From the NCBI GenBank assembly GCA_935421135.1, contig OW285189.1:8329072-8393071 (forward strand): DNA of 64,000 nt. The letters run 5' to 3'. The stretch comes from Bugulina stolonifera (taxonomy: Eukaryota; Bryozoa; Gymnolaemata; Cheilostomatida; Bugulidae). Each line of letters opens with the position of its first letter. The first letter of the stretch is position 1. The translations under genes were made by a program, and so were the position numbers. The notes under the pieces are model-generated. The model was given only the letters and a program-made list of their open reading frames with translations, had not been told where the DNA came from and did not search any database. Shown in pieces: positions 44,701 through 57,349 of the stretch.

Positions 44701-46785
44701 TCATGTAGTTTGTTGAATACAGATATTCCTTGCTTAAAAATATATCATACTTGTGTTGTAGTAATACAAACTTCTCCAGCCGTCACAGCTATGCAGAGTC
44801 ATAAAGCTAAACTTTTCAGCCTGACTCCTGTGTTATTATTGCATGTAAGTCTTTGCCCAACATGTCAGGCAATAGGTACATGACCGAATAGTAAACTGCA
44901 TGTAAATAGCCTTTGTTCTATGTCAAATTTGAAGTTGGAACGGTCATCTTCTTTGTTTACTCTTTTGGCAACCCCAAATTGCCCAGACCACATAGTGGCC
45001 AGAAGTTGAACTATTCACTAATTGCTGTATTATACTCTCATGTATCATCTTGTAAAATTATTTGCACTGTCAACCTTACCATTTAACACCTCTAACTAAT
45101 CTGCTGCTTAGTTGTTAATTAGTTCATCATATTTTAATAATGATGCAAATGAGAAGCAACATTTACTGCGTAATTATATAATACATGTTGTATCACATTT
45201 TTGTAGTTCAATAGTTTTTTATTGGCTCTTTGCCTTATGCCCAGACCACGCTACGAGGGAATCTGAAATGAAGCTACCAAATTTATACCAAACAAGCTCT
45301 TGGCCGCACTGCAAAGTAATGACTAATGTTAGCAAACAAGTGCAAAGTCTTTCCAACTGATCTTTGCAAGAGCAATATCAAATTCATTTCTGCCTGGGAA
45401 CAAAAGCAAAAACCTTGAATTCGCACTATTGCTTGATTGAGACAAAAACCCCTAGTTATTACGCTACAAAATTCATTTTGACAAATAATTATGTTCATAA
45501 AATTTTGTACTGCCCATTTTGCCCAAGCTGGTTGCAGAAAAAATTATACCATCATACATCATGACGCTGCAAGCAACTGTACATGTATGATTTAAAATCG
45601 TTGTTGCCAACATCGGCAGTGAAAAAAATTAAACAGATAAACATTAATTTCTAACCCATAAGATAATATAATTACATAATTTCATTAACTGGCTTTGATT
45701 TAATGCTTGTACTCACGTGATATATATACTTTTTGGCAAAGATACTTTTCTGTTTCGTTCTTATAATTGCTTTTAATAAAGCTGGATATAAAATATGCTG
45801 ACTGAAAATGCTGGCAGCATCGAATGAGAAGTCAATAAATGACTTGCACTCACGGCTTATCAGTTAGAACCAGTTCCTACTATCTTATGCACCTTATATA
45901 TTCAAGATAGTGAAGCTAATGAGTTTATGATTTTTTTGTAGGTACACAGGCAAAGCATGTTCTAAGTCCATATAAGGTCTGCCACCTGCAAGTCATATGA
46001 TCTGATACAATTGACCAATCAGGTGACATGATCTACTGTAAGCAGGTCTGTATGCCTTAACATGCGTGGCAAATGTCATATCCTGCAGAGAGATGTATTG
46101 TTGTACATGTACATGTAGTTACCAATAACATTCATAATAGAAATAATATTGTTTTATTGGTACATGTACATATATTTAGTAACAATAGCTCATACTTGTA
46201 GGGTGTAGAGATGATGAGTACCATTGGCAGAGCTAAAGTTGCATGTTTGTGTCATGCACAGGTACTAATGATCTTAAAACATGCTCATGCTCCCACTTCT
46301 GCACAGCTTTGTGCAGACTTTACACCAATTCATAGCATGTTTGAAGTGATATACATGTACATGTAGTTTGTGTTGTGAATATACATGTATGTCTACGCAT
46401 ACAGTACAACATGACATGTGCATCTCTCTATGGCATTGCAAACATGGTATCATAGTTATTTCACATGATATTTTATGTTACAGTTCCCAACATGGTGATC
46501 ATGCTTCAGGATGTGCCTGCATCTTGTGTCTTAACATGACCATGTTACTGAAATCTAATAACATTTTAAAGATACATGATGTATACTTTGTATCTTGAAA
46601 AAATTATTGATAAATACTGCTACTAAAAGTAGCGAGTAGGCCCTTCTCCAACTATGAATTACCCCACAGGTGGTAGACTGCACATATCTAATGTAACCCT
46701 AGCTTGATAATTACAAGTGCAGGTTCGCAATCATCCCACTCAACTGGGTGACTGACCTATAACTGACCAGGGCTGCTATGCCACC
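44701..46785. other. No gene assigned
   Basis: A weak exon candidate lies on the plus strand at about 44763-44846 (TTGTAG before, CAT/GTAAGT after, open between), without recognisable motif. ACATGTAC tracts lie near 46100-46180 and 46350. Otherwise nothing. Confidence 0.4.
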
Positions 46786-46863
46786 AGAGACCAGAGGTCT
46801 ATGGCCGTAGGCTCCTATGTGGCACAAGTCTGCGGACTACCAGATCCGGCTGCTGAGATACAG
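46786..46863 (+). repeat. Exon-like repeat copy 2
   Basis: Shares GTAGGCTCC, GGCACAAGTC and CCAGATCC with 38831-38908 and ends in CAG/GTAAGAG. One frame is open (MAVGSYVAQVCGLPDPAAEI), but this is not preserved in the other copy. It could be a dispersed repeat or the ends of two related exons. Confidence 0.4.
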
Positions 46864-46992
46864 GTAAGAGGTGAGTATAAGTCGCAAGCTAGCAGCAGAA
46901 CTCCAGGTAAGCAAGTGTTTAGATGAGTATCAGATTATATTTGCTAAAATAATGGCACTTGGTACATGTAACGTGTAACATGAGTCAAACAG

Positions 46993-47043
46993 ATGATTGT
47001 TGGTGTGAACAAAATGGACAGTACTGAACCTCCTTACAGTGAG
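46993..47043 (+). pseudogene. EF-1 alpha exon fragment
   Basis: Between an acceptor (GAGTCAAACAG) and a consensus donor (GAG/GTAAGTAG) lie 17 codons, MIVGVNKMDSTEPPYSE. This is the conserved segment of translation elongation factor 1-alpha that contains the G4 guanine-binding motif NKMD. The next exon at 47215 continues it in frame. Earlier G-domain exons (G1, G3) were not found nearby, so this is a partial copy. Introns are present, so it is a DNA-level duplicate rather than a processed copy, or an exon pair of a gene that extends through sequence I failed to resolve. Confidence 0.75.
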
Positions 47044-47214
47044 GTAAGTAGCAAACTGTACTGTGAAATGTTAATATGGTCAATGATGTTTACCTGTTAA
47101 CGCTCTGAATTTTATGAATTGACATTCTTTAATGCTGAGGCTAGTACCCAACTTTGTAAATGACAGTTTTCACATTTGACAGTGTATGAAAATTGTTATT
47201 GCTAATTATTTTAG

Positions 47215-47277
47215 GCTCGATTTAAAGAAATCCAGAAAGAAGTCACCCTAGACTACCCAAACTATAGAGTTCCCTAG
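47215..47277 (+). pseudogene. EF-1 alpha next exon, degraded
   Basis: After acceptor TTATTTTAG the frame reads ARFKEIQKEVT, matching the EF-1 alpha continuation; after about ten codons it departs from the family and meets TAG at 47275. The loss of similarity midway marks a truncation or rearrangement breakpoint near 47247. Confidence 0.65.
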
Positions 47278-49138
47278 AATTTAGAAATCTTCTCAGTGGG
47301 TGTCGGTGCATTCAATAGCAACATCCCAATTTTGAAAATTGCCAAAACATAATCAGTTTTGGTCGAATACAACCAACTCAAAACTGCTCTCCGAGAACAA
47401 GGGAGGGGGCACCAGGTTGGTAGCAAAATCATGATAATATCATGATAATGATAATATAATATTTGTACTTTGTTCAGCAATGGAATGGACTTATAATATA
47501 TATTCTATGGAAACTAGATTTATCACCAGTGATAGTCTTCTTAGAAACTGATAACTAGTTGTTTGCTCTAGATAAAATCAGATTAGTTATTTGCATTTGG
47601 AATAATGTTGTGAACTGTCAAATACTTGCAGTCTGTTTGTTAGCTGTCTCATTATTTGACATCTATGACAGCGAAATATAATTCAGCAGTGTTGAGCCAA
47701 CGTCATTCTTTGAGCAGGTTTGAAAGTGGTAACAATATTGAGAAGCATTGTCGTGTCGCACAGCAACATCTTCACTGCACAATAATGCAACATTCAACCT
47801 GTCATGTGCATGGCTGTGTGTAGTAAATCTAACCTGTGTAAGATTCAATTCTTGGGACCGATATCCCCTAGCCAATAGTATCCAGTGCTACTATTGTTAC
47901 ATGTACATGTACATAAATGTGTACAATATGCTGCTATGTTGCTTTATTACTAATGTAAAGGAATTAATGTAAAATAATATGTCCATGACATGGACACACT
48001 TTACAAATTTTCTAATTATAACGAATATTTACACACTTGCGCAAGTTGCCTATTTTGGTTGCACAACATGTTAAAATTTTTTGTCAAGCGTCCTAAACAA
48101 AGGAGTTACCTACTCAATAGACGATGAAGCTCTGGTCCACGAATAATTATACGTCACCTGCTATTCTTACTTGGTGACACAAAACAGTGTCGACAATATA
48201 CTGCATCCTGAGATTGTATTTACTGTTCCCAGTTTCCTAGGCTGAATGAATTATTATTATACATGTACATATATATGGATATAATTATGGTAGACTGGTA
48301 AGAGCTACATAATTTACCAAAACCCTTAAAGGGGAAAATCACAAATTTTGAAGTGATTCTAGAGCGATAGATCAAATTCTGGCGGTTTCTGACGTCATTT
48401 TGGTAACTTTCAAAATCCGCGGTTTTAGCCAAAAAATGGGATTTTCTGATTGGTCATGGGCGCATCCCTATTAGTAGTCTCAGATCTGCAGATCTAAACC
48501 GATATGCGAGGTGATTACTATATGCCTCGTTAAAACCACTATATTGCTATAACCGTGCTGTTTCCGGTAAGTTCATATTTTGGCTCATCGTCTTCTGATT
48601 AGTGATCTGCATGCGCTCTCTCATGACTCGTGGTTTTTTTTAGTAATTTCATTAGGTTTTTTATCACTTATTTTTTATACTGACTATAGTTCGCAAGAAA
48701 ATCTACATTGCATATTCATTTACTGGTAAGGCATAAAACAACTACTCATATTATTATAAATAAATGGTAGGACGCCTTGTTCTAATCAGGGAGTGAGAAG
48801 ATTATTCTCCTACTCCTTCAGTTCTTGTTTGTTGTCCTATTTTGTGAATAATTCTATTTCTATTATAACAATTATTATTTTATAACTGTTGTTGTTTGGG
48901 ATGCCATTTTATTTTCCACGGACATTGACTGGCAGTCACTACTCGAGCAGTCTGTTTGAATTCCACTTTTTTTGTGGATTGCTGTTAATAATAATTGTAA
49001 CATAAACATGTCATATGATTGATTACTTTGATACCATACCATAGATAATACTACATAAACATTACATAATGATTATAATTATAATAATATTACGATGTAG
49101 AATTATATCAGATTTTATGTAATTAAAATAATAGGCCT
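47278..49138. other. No gene seen
   Basis: AT-rich DNA with short chance frames. It ends at the target site of the 49148-61945 element. Confidence 0.45.
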
Positions 49139-49165
49139 AATTGTTAAGAATGTGCGACTTTTCGA

Positions 49166-49225
49166 AAAAGACAGTTCGAAACAGGACATTCCGAAACCGG
49201 ACAATTCGCAACCGGACAGTTCGAA
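49166..49225 (+). repeat. Terminal 15-bp iterons, left tip
   Basis: Four successive 15-bp units: ACAGTTCGAAACAGG, ACATTCCGAAACCGG, ACAATTCGCAACCGG, then ACAGTTCGAAAACG. The inverted set lies at about 61866-61927. Subterminal iterons of this kind are typical transposase-binding sites. Confidence 0.8.
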
Positions 49226-50235
49226 AACGTAAAAAAGAAGACAACTCTACAGCAACTTTTATATCGTATTGCGAAGCTTTTGCCGATATGGTATGCAAAG
49301 AGTAGAGTTTCCGTTTCCTGTCAATAATGTAGTTTCCCTTTGTAAAGTCCTACAAGTAATCAAGTTTCTCTAATTTTTTAATGTAACAATCGTTATTCTA
49401 CTTTTATGTAGAATACTGTGTTGAATAAACCATAGCTATAGAGTGAAACGAGTGTTACAACTTTATTTCACCAAAACCTTGTCAATCAGCTGGTGTTAAG
49501 TAAAGCTTAGTATTTTTTTAATTTAAAGCTTGACTTCTAAAACTTAGAATTATAAAATAATTATTTATTATAATATAATATAATTACTTTAGCTGTAATG
49601 CTTAGTATTATTATAGAATCATGCTTTATTAGAAAAAATGTAGTATTATGCTATTATGCATATTATAATAATAATCATAATTTAATAGTTGTAAATTTGT
49701 AGTCAAAGTGAAAGTCTAGTTAATGGTATAGTGGCTATTTAATCTGTCCACACTTTTGTTTTATTTGTCATGTTAACAGTGAATTTTTAGTCAAACCTCA
49801 CCTTACAGTTCTTAACTGTTTGCCTTTAATTTTTTATTCAACAGATACTTATCACTATCCTATTTGTAGGCTAACACACAGCAAATTGACCAGTGTGTTA
49901 TGCTGCAGGAAAATTACATCTCACTGGTACTGTGACTGTGTTAGTTTTGAAACTCTTTTTTCTAATACCATGTTTATACTATTGACTTTCGAAAATATTT
50001 ATGCTACACCGTCTGTCAACAGTTTGTTCGCTGCCGTTAGTTTACTTGACCTAAACACACTTTGGCTCGAGGTGAAAAAAACTAGTTGCTATTATACCAA
50101 GTAGTTACACATCTGTTTTTCTGCCACACATGTATATGAGTATTAGAATCAATAACATGCGCTGGGAGCTCACATAAGTGAGTATTGTAATTATCCTTGT
50201 TTATTCAGCAAAACATATTATATCTGACGTATTCA

Positions 50236-50381
50236 TCACTGATTGTAGGAGTACGAGTCGGTTGAAATGGGACTCCCATCTTCTAGCATTGTCAAACAAT
50301 TAGTGTCAGCGTGGTGCATCTTTCCTCTGTCTGCCTCAATTATAGACATTGCAGCCATGAAGCGGTCACCTTCGAACAGGC
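50236..50381 (-). CDS. Terminal exon in left arm, unknown protein
   Basis: 146-bp exon after acceptor GTTCACTAG, open to the TGA at 50236-50238: LFEGDRFMAAMSIIEADRGK, then a short tail with MLEDGSPISTDSY. It is duplicated with the same length and acceptor at 60721-60866, and the copies differ at few bases. The family is not recognised. Confidence 0.45.
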
Positions 50382-50712
50382 CTAGTGAACTATGGACATT
50401 CTGACCGTCATCAGCTCCATGTATGCACTAGTCCTTTCAAGTGAGTTGTCTGTCTACAAGCATTTCACCTTCTATTACAGATATAATTTCTATCATCAGT
50501 GATCCTATTTTTTATATCTCTGGCTAACATGTAGATATAAATACACCATCCCATTCGCTTACATTAGAGGTTACGCATAGTAATACATGTTTCACATTAC
50601 TTTAAGTTGCATTGCTATGAATTGTATAATAGTAATAGACTTACAGGTATTTACAGTCTGCCTCACAATCTCTCTGCTCACAATCTCTCTGCCTCCTGCC
50701 TCCCTCTCTTAC

Positions 50713-50821
50713 TTGCAAAGTTGAAGTGGTAAAATCCAAGTTCAGCAGTAAACAGCTTCAAGACAAAGCTTTGTGCTGTATTAAACCCAATGGACTTGGA
50801 CTCTATCTTGTTGGTGAACAG
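50713..50821 (-). CDS. Internal exon in left arm, unknown protein
   Basis: 109 bp between acceptor AAAATTAG and donor GCAA/GTAAGAG, open in a frame containing LFTNKIESKSIGFNTAQSF. The right-arm copy is 60296-60404, with identical length and both splice sites kept. It probably belongs with the terminal exon at 50236-50381. Confidence 0.4.
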
Positions 50822-52005
50822 CTAATTTTTTTAAGGCTAGCAAGTAGCAGTAGGGTAATGGTTAATAATGCTTAGGTTTAAATCCACTTAATGAGTTGAC
50901 CATTTTTCAGTTTCACAGTTTACCTTTTTGAGAAAATCGACAGATGTGGGCGCAGTATTCCCTCTATAGACGTTTCACGACCACTTGCTTTTGATTAACG
51001 ATGAAAAACTATTTCAACTCCTCAGAACTCCATCTAAATATGTCATCATCTAACTTTTCTGGTACTGCCCAACGTCTGATACTGCTATATAAATTATATT
51101 TTGCTATTCAAAGAGTTTAACATGTTAATGGTAGTGATTCTACCACAAGTACTTCTACGTAATGCTCTGTTAGTGTAAACAATCGTGATGGAGACATGAA
51201 CTGCAGAGTTGTTGCACTACATGCTGCCCTGTGTGTTCGAGGTAAATGGTTGAGATTGGTAAGGTATGAAAGTTGCTTGCAGCGCAGAGAAATGAGACCT
51301 GCTTCGATTGTCAAATATTACACCTTGTTTAAAGTATTGTTCTAATTGTTTAGATGCTGTCAGTCACCAGGTGTTGATGCTCTCAATTAATGTTCCTGAA
51401 AGTTGAAAAGACCCAGATACAAGCATCTTTAATGGGATCCTTGTTAAGAACACCTTGCACTCTGACAATGTACGAAAAGGTATTGACATTGTTCTTGTAC
51501 ACATCACTAACCAGTAGTGCATAGGCCTAAAATACAGCTATGTTTGATAATATTCATTCTCAACAGCGGAATATGTCTCGGGTTGACACAAATTGTGAAT
51601 GGGTGCAATTCCCATGGGGTTTCAGTACAGGTGATGTGCTGTGTTCAACCTTGTTTAGTCTCACAAGACTGTGTCCGCCTGAACACACACGGTCATGATG
51701 TACGAGTATATATGGGTATATCCATTATATAACTTATAATTATATTGTTTCTCAACTGTATAATAAATCATCTGTGGTCTTTTGCTTTGCACTTAGATGG
51801 TCGTAGCATATTTTACTAGCGGGTTTGGAGCACTGTATACCCACATGTACATAACATGCGCAGCGCAAACGATGCCAATACCATGTACAAACAACATATA
51901 CTACATGTATGTAAATTATCAGAGTGTTCACATTTGCACAGCAATATTGTCTTCTTGTTGCCTAAACTCTTTTTAGAGCAGCAAAGATCTATTTTTTCTA
52001 CCAAC

Positions 52006-52109
52006 CTTGTATTCATAAGTTTGCTGTATGTCACCAAAAAGCAGCAAACACCACAGTGTCTTCCCCTCAGTAATTGGCCAATCTTGTGGCGTTGCAAAGA
52101 ATTCGGGTG
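52006..52109 (-). CDS. Internal exon in left arm, PQDWPIT motif
   Basis: 104 bp from acceptor ATCACTAG to donor ACAAG/GTTGGT. The open frame has FFATPQDWPITEGKTLWCLL, then FGDIQQTYEY. In the right-arm copy (58741-58842) the acceptor reads GAG instead of TAG, so splicing there may be lost. Not recognised. Confidence 0.4.
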
Positions 52110-52561
52110 CTAGTGATGATTTGTATAGTGCATACCGCATATACATGTACATGCATGGTATTTCTGGCATAGGCCTCCATTAAAAATAATATAGCATACA
52201 CCACGTATAACTTTGTAAAAGTACATGCCCACCTAGCTACACTGTTATCATTTCAATGTTTTCAGTTCTTGCAGAAGTTGTCTTCTCTCCATTTAGTGTT
52301 GGTCGTAGTCTGTTGTCACTTTAATTGATGATGATACATGTTCTTGTTAACTACTTATTAAACCAAACCAAATAAAATGATTGAAATGGGGAACTCCAAT
52401 TATTTAGGCACCTAAACATTATATTGTGTACTTCCCCTTGAAACAAAAAGCATAATCTAATACACAATGAGACACGATTGATTAAATTGAAAGTCGTTTT
52501 ACATGGCACCTACAAATGAACAGGTTTTGACTTGACCATAAATGGCTGACACGCATTGATT

Positions 52562-52838
52562 TCAAAGCCTAGTATTACATCTTTTATCTCTATTGGTAAA
52601 ATATACGATGCAATGGCCAATAGCTTCTAGAAATTTTTCCATATTTTCTCTTCTATAGTCTGCTACCAACCGATGCAGACTGTTGCGTAATGGCCTTGTT
52701 TCTGTCGATTCTTTCTTTACGGCTGGTTCACCCCTGTCTGCCAACTCTAGTGCAACCTGTATTGACACATCTTCTGTTTTGATTATTGAAATTAACTTCC
52801 ACACATTGGGATGTCTGTGTCCAACCAAAGACCTGATC
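52562..52838 (-). CDS. MULE-like transposase, last exon (left arm)
   Basis: After acceptor TCTTCCTGTAG the frame reads IRSLVGHRHPNVWKLISIIK, then a charged middle, and LHRLVADYRRENMEKFLEAI near the end. The pattern HPNxWKxI...L...V.dY....fL.aI fits the C-terminal tail of FLYWCH/MULE-type transposases as I recall them. It lies outside the catalytic core, so function cannot be judged. It differs from the right-arm copy at about a third of residues, far more than neighbouring arm sequence. Confidence 0.5.
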
Positions 52839-53466
52839 CTACAGGAAGATTGTGGCGAATAAATATTTTAGTAAGAAAGCAGACACAGCCCGAATATGTA
52901 CATCTACATGTATATGTAATATGTAAATTTCAATAGATTGCCCTAGTACGGGTTGCTAGTCAGAGAATTAGTATTTAGCTAGCATTTACATGTAGTTAGC
53001 ATATGTCGCAATAATTGAATCAAGTTATTAAGCAATAATACAAACATACGAGTACATGTACTAACATACATGTAAATGTACATTATATCACATGCCTAAA
53101 ATAATGCTTAAAACTAAAATTTTGCTCATAGAAAATCATTTTATTTACTTTAGACTAACATACAATTCCGCATCCTGTGACCACACAACATTTTGTTTGT
53201 GAACTTTCACTGAATTCATTATCAGTTTTCGGAATCAGTTGCAGTTGGCCAGTTGTATTACATAAGTTTAATATCTAAACTAGTAGAAAATTCAAGGGAA
53301 TACCAGATGAACAGAAAGAATAATAAAATTTTTCTGTATTAATGACATGTACTGGTATATCAATAATGCACATACAATGTTTTGCTCGGCCCTATCTCAA
53401 TTCTGTGGCCATGTCAGTGACACTGTTTTTCACAAAATGTATTTCAACCATTTGGTACTAATAAGC

Positions 53467-53540
53467 TATTGGTCATATTTAGAAGTTGTCCTCTCCCAAG
53501 AGATCATTTGGGAGAGGACAACTTCTGATTATGATCAATG
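53467..53540. mobile_element. Hairpin MITE (GTTGTCCTCTCCC family)
   Basis: GCTATTGGTCATATTTAG, then AAGTTGTCCTCTCCCAA, a short loop and the inverted copy. Same family as 40400-40560; the right-arm counterpart is 57350-57430. Confidence 0.75.
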
Positions 53541-54017
53541 GGCAATGTTCAGCCCATAGAATTTTATGGTTCAGCCCCACCTAGCCATTCCAAACACAAC
53601 CAATATTAGCTTACTTTGCATCACCTTGACATAAGGAGCACAGCTTCCCATTATTACCAAATAGGCTCAAGCAAAGTGGCCAAAGACGAAAACTGCATTA
53701 ACTTTATACAATTCATTTTCTGTAGCACTATGTTTTGGTATGTCATGTCGTTAAAAGGGTTAATTCTTTTCTACATTATTATATAACAACTAAAAGTTCA
53801 CGAACTATTAAAAATGCTAAGCCAACAGTTCTCGCATAAGCATGAATTAAAATTTATAAAACTATTTACAGTACACGATAGAAATTGCCTCTAGTAGCCT
53901 GCAAATCCCATAGTATTTTATTCAGTATCTTATCCATACTTGTGACTTTGTATATTAGCAACTATTAGCAACTATTAGACTACTACTACATGTAGTAGTA
54001 GTCTAATAGTTGCTAAT

Positions 54018-54299
54018 TTTGCAAAAGGCAGTTCAAAACAGGACGTTTTACAACTGGACAGTTTGAAACAGCACAGCTCGAAACTGTGTAGATTACATTT
54101 AGAAGAACAAAACTTGCAGATAATTAATTTTATCTAATTAATATAACTAATTAAATGAACAAAATAGTATTAAAAACAAAAATTAGTTGAAATCTAGTGG
54201 TTGGGGCATAGGGTTAGGCGTTTCGAACTGTGCGTTGTTGAACTGTCCACTTTCGAAACGTCTCGTTTCGAACTGTCTTTTTCGAACATTTGCACATTC
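54018..54299. mobile_element. Mini foldback relative with iteron tips
   Basis: About 280 bp. The left side has CAGTTCAAAACAGGACG and three more 15-bp units; the right side, read inward, begins GAATGTGCAAATG, then TTCGAAAAAGACAGTTCG. The start GAATGTGC equals the left tip of the 12.8 kb element, so both should be served by the same transposase. The left tip is eroded and no target duplication is evident. Confidence 0.65.
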
Positions 54300-55474
54300 G
54301 TACCAAATAACCAAGTTACACTTATTTTGTGTGGATCTTTGGTTTTTGATATTTTAATGTGTTACGGTCACTCCTGGTAATACCAATTCTACGACCAGCA
54401 GGCTGTTGGCTTTACTTATTGTTAGGTTTATATACGTATAAAATGTACATGTATATGTGATTGTATGGTTGGATGATATGTAGGGGTGGGTAACTTATCA
54501 GAGAAGTATACGTGTAAATTGTATACGTATATAAACCTAACAATAAGTAAAACCAACAGCCTGCTGGTCGTAGAATTGGTATTACCAGATTGGCTGTAAC
54601 ATATTCAAACATGAAAAACCAAGGATCCATACAAAAATAAGTGTAACTTTGGTAACTTGGTTACTTGGTACAATGCACATATTATACATGTAGATGTACA
54701 TGTGTGCGTATTAAACACAGTTCTACAAAGGGGTACAGTGTTTGCTACAAAGGGGTACGTTGTTTGCTAAATGACTGCTAAGGGGTACCTAGGCTAAAAG
54801 AGGTTGGTTATACAGTGATGATTTTTTAATCAAGGGATTTATAATTATAGAAGTTCGGAAGTGTAGAAATTCTAGATTGCCTTTGTTCTTCATAAAAAGT
54901 TAATCAGCGAAAGCTGTTTTATTTTATCCAGCAGCAAATTTAACCATTAATTACTACATGTAGTTTTAATATTAAGCGTGAGAAATCTTTATTGTAATAA
55001 TAATTATAGTTTTATAATAATCAACCTGTCCATGCAGGATGATGTTTTGCTGAGGTGCTGCTTATGATTTGACAATAAACCATTATATTCATAACTTGCT
55101 CTGCAAATGAAGAAACAGTGCTACAAGTAATTTTAAATAAATATCATGTAATATTGGTATGCAAATAATATACATGTAACATCGAAGTCCTACTTTCAAC
55201 CGATATCCATCTAACTGAATTGTATTTTACTGAGCCTAGGTGACTGATGCAAAAAAGCTGAGCCCAGTTACATAACCTTAACCAGTGTGAAAACCATAAA
55301 ACACTACAATCGATGAATAAAGTTATATAATGCGTTACGCAGTTATCATATCACTAAACAACCAGTAAATAAAAATTTCAAACCATAATGAATTTGTATA
55401 CTTGTTTAACTGATGCATTTTAATAATGTATACATGCACTGCATGCCACATGACTGCTAAGGGGTACTAACCTG

Positions 55475-55726
55475 ACTAGAGGTTTTATAACTGGACGATT
55501 TGCAAACTCAAACCCTAACCCCCCCCCCCCCCCCCCAGATTCAGAACTTTAATTATTATATATTTTTATTCTTGTGTTTTTTTTGGTTTTCACAAAAAAC
55601 TTGTAGAACACTAAAATGAATTTGTTATCTATGGGCTATGCTCTTCTAAATGTAATTCTACAGTTTAAAACGTTCCAGTTTCGAAACGTCTTGTTTCAAA
55701 CTTTCGTTTTCAAATGTTCCTTTGCC
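55475..55726. mobile_element. Second mini relative, degraded
   Basis: The right side read inward starts GGCAAAGGAACATTTG, close to the right tip GGTAAAGGGACATTTCG of the giant element, followed by degenerate iterons. The left side keeps only AACTGGACGATTTGC. The interior has a C-run of about 20 bases. Confidence 0.5.
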
Positions 55727-57349
55727 ACTGAATTTGAAGGTAAAGACTGCAATCAGTTTTGAAGTCATAATAATCACGATACACATATTGAATTGAATAC
55801 ACACAATGTCCTGTTTCAAGGGGATGGCAATGTTTGTAAGCATACACAAAAATGTCCTTGTAAATTCACAATCATGTCCACTTAATAAACATATACTTAT
55901 ATAGCTTGTGTAATATAGAATGCTGCTATATCACGGGTTCCCAACCTTTTTTTAGCCCAAGTACCCCTAGCAGTCATGTGGCAAACAACGTACCCCTTTG
56001 TAACAAAACACTGTCTTTGGTCTAATTCGATTAATGTTGCATGTATACATTATTAAAATGCATCACTTAAACAAGTATACAGATGCAGTATAGTAGGACA
56101 TTTTAATTTATCAATTATTTAGTGATAACTGCGTCTGCGTAATATAACTTTCACCGACTGTAGTGTTTTATGGCTTTCACACTGGTTTAGCTGAACTTTA
56201 TCTGCATCAGTCAATTAAGCTCAGTGAAATATAGTGTTCAATTATATGGATATCAGTTGAAAGTAGGACTTTGATATTATATTCTTTGCATACCAATATT
56301 ACATGATATCTATTTAAAATTGCTTGTATAACTGTTTCTTCATTTGCACGGCAAGTTGTGGATATAATGGTTTATTGTCAAATCATAGGCCCTTTAGGTC
56401 TATTGCATTGTAGAACCTTACTCAACTTGCTATTTGTAACATGTTGCTGTGCTTAATATGCGTGGCTTATACGAAGAAGCAGACTATAAAAATCCTGGAG
56501 TCTTTTACAGGGGGATAATATATTAGAACTCTCCACTGGTGCAACCATACCTGATGACCTTACTTTCATATAAACAAAACGTGGTGGTTGAAGTGCTGTT
56601 TACAGAGGTTTCATATAATAATCAAAAATGGTGAAATGATAATCAACATATACTGGTGCTGTGTAGGAAAAGACAGACTTGGATGTAAGAGATCTTTAAA
56701 GATGGATGGACCTCGTGGGTAGCCTAAGTAGCTTTAGTAGGATTCTTAAAAATTCTAGCTGGTAGATCTTAGGTAAAGGTAATGCTTTATTGGCTGTTAA
56801 ATGTTAACATTGTGTGGAAATGCCATCTTCTAGTCTTACAATATACTCGTGGATTACCAATTTGACCTTTATTCATATTGCATAATATACATTGTATGTG
56901 TTACATTGTAATACATTTTCTTTATTCACTAACTGTATCAGCAAACTATTTTCAAAATGGCCACCACTTGGTATTATAAAAATAGTGTCTATGAATAAGT
57001 AAAATTCATACACCAGTATTGTAACTAGTTCTATGGGATAAATTTTAATTCATGCTTATGTGAAAACTGTTGCTTTTGCATTTTTAATAGTTCATGAACT
57101 TTAACCTGTTATATAATAATGTAGAATAGAATTAACCCTTTTAACGACATGACGTACCAAAACATAGTGCTACAGAAAATGAATTGTATAAAGTTAATGC
57201 AGTTTTCGTCTCTGGCCACTTAGCTTGAGCCTATTTGGTAATAATGGGAAGCTATACTCCTTGTGTCAAGGCGATACAAGGTAAGCTAATATTGGTTGTG
57301 TTTGGAATGGCTAGGTGGGGCTGAACCATAAAATTCGATGGGCTGAACA

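Larger units (their letters stand above)
49148..53857 (-). repeat. Left arm of foldback element
   Basis: 4710 bp, inverted relative to 57031-61945. The outer 3.2 kb (to about 52320) is about 97-98% identical to the right arm by eye; the inner part is clearly more diverged. The inner edge is set where AAAATTTAT stops matching. Exons in this arm point left (reverse strand). Confidence 0.85.
53858..57030. repeat. Spacer of foldback element: nested palindromes
   Basis: The spacer holds no gene. Contents in order: a 52-bp perfect palindrome (53966-54017); a mini-element with the same terminal iterons as the giant (54018-54299); an inverted repeat of about 130-bp arms (54291-54678, sharing GACCAGCAGGCTGTTGG); a hAT-like end (54724-54806) and a long segment (55048-55473), both inverted at 55935-56390; a second iteron-bearing scrap (55475-55726) with a poly-C run next to CCCTAACC. 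The segment at 55935 begins GGGTTCCCAACCTTTTTT, a common hAT-type terminus. Confidence 0.6.

Noticed and set aside
44441..44704. 87-residue reverse-strand protein (YTHLLYRPI repeats)
   Set aside because: It is the translation of a 25-bp tandem repeat whose length is not a multiple of three, so the open frame is incidental.
51816..52113. Overlapping frames rich in Cys/Leu in the foldback arms (also 58649-59023)
   Set aside because: They run antisense or out of frame across the PQDWPIT exon and its intron. Presence in both arms only reflects arm identity.
55508..55537. Telomere-like CCCTAACC followed by a C run
   Set aside because: Only one or two telomere-like units are present; the run is a homopolymer within a degraded mini-element.
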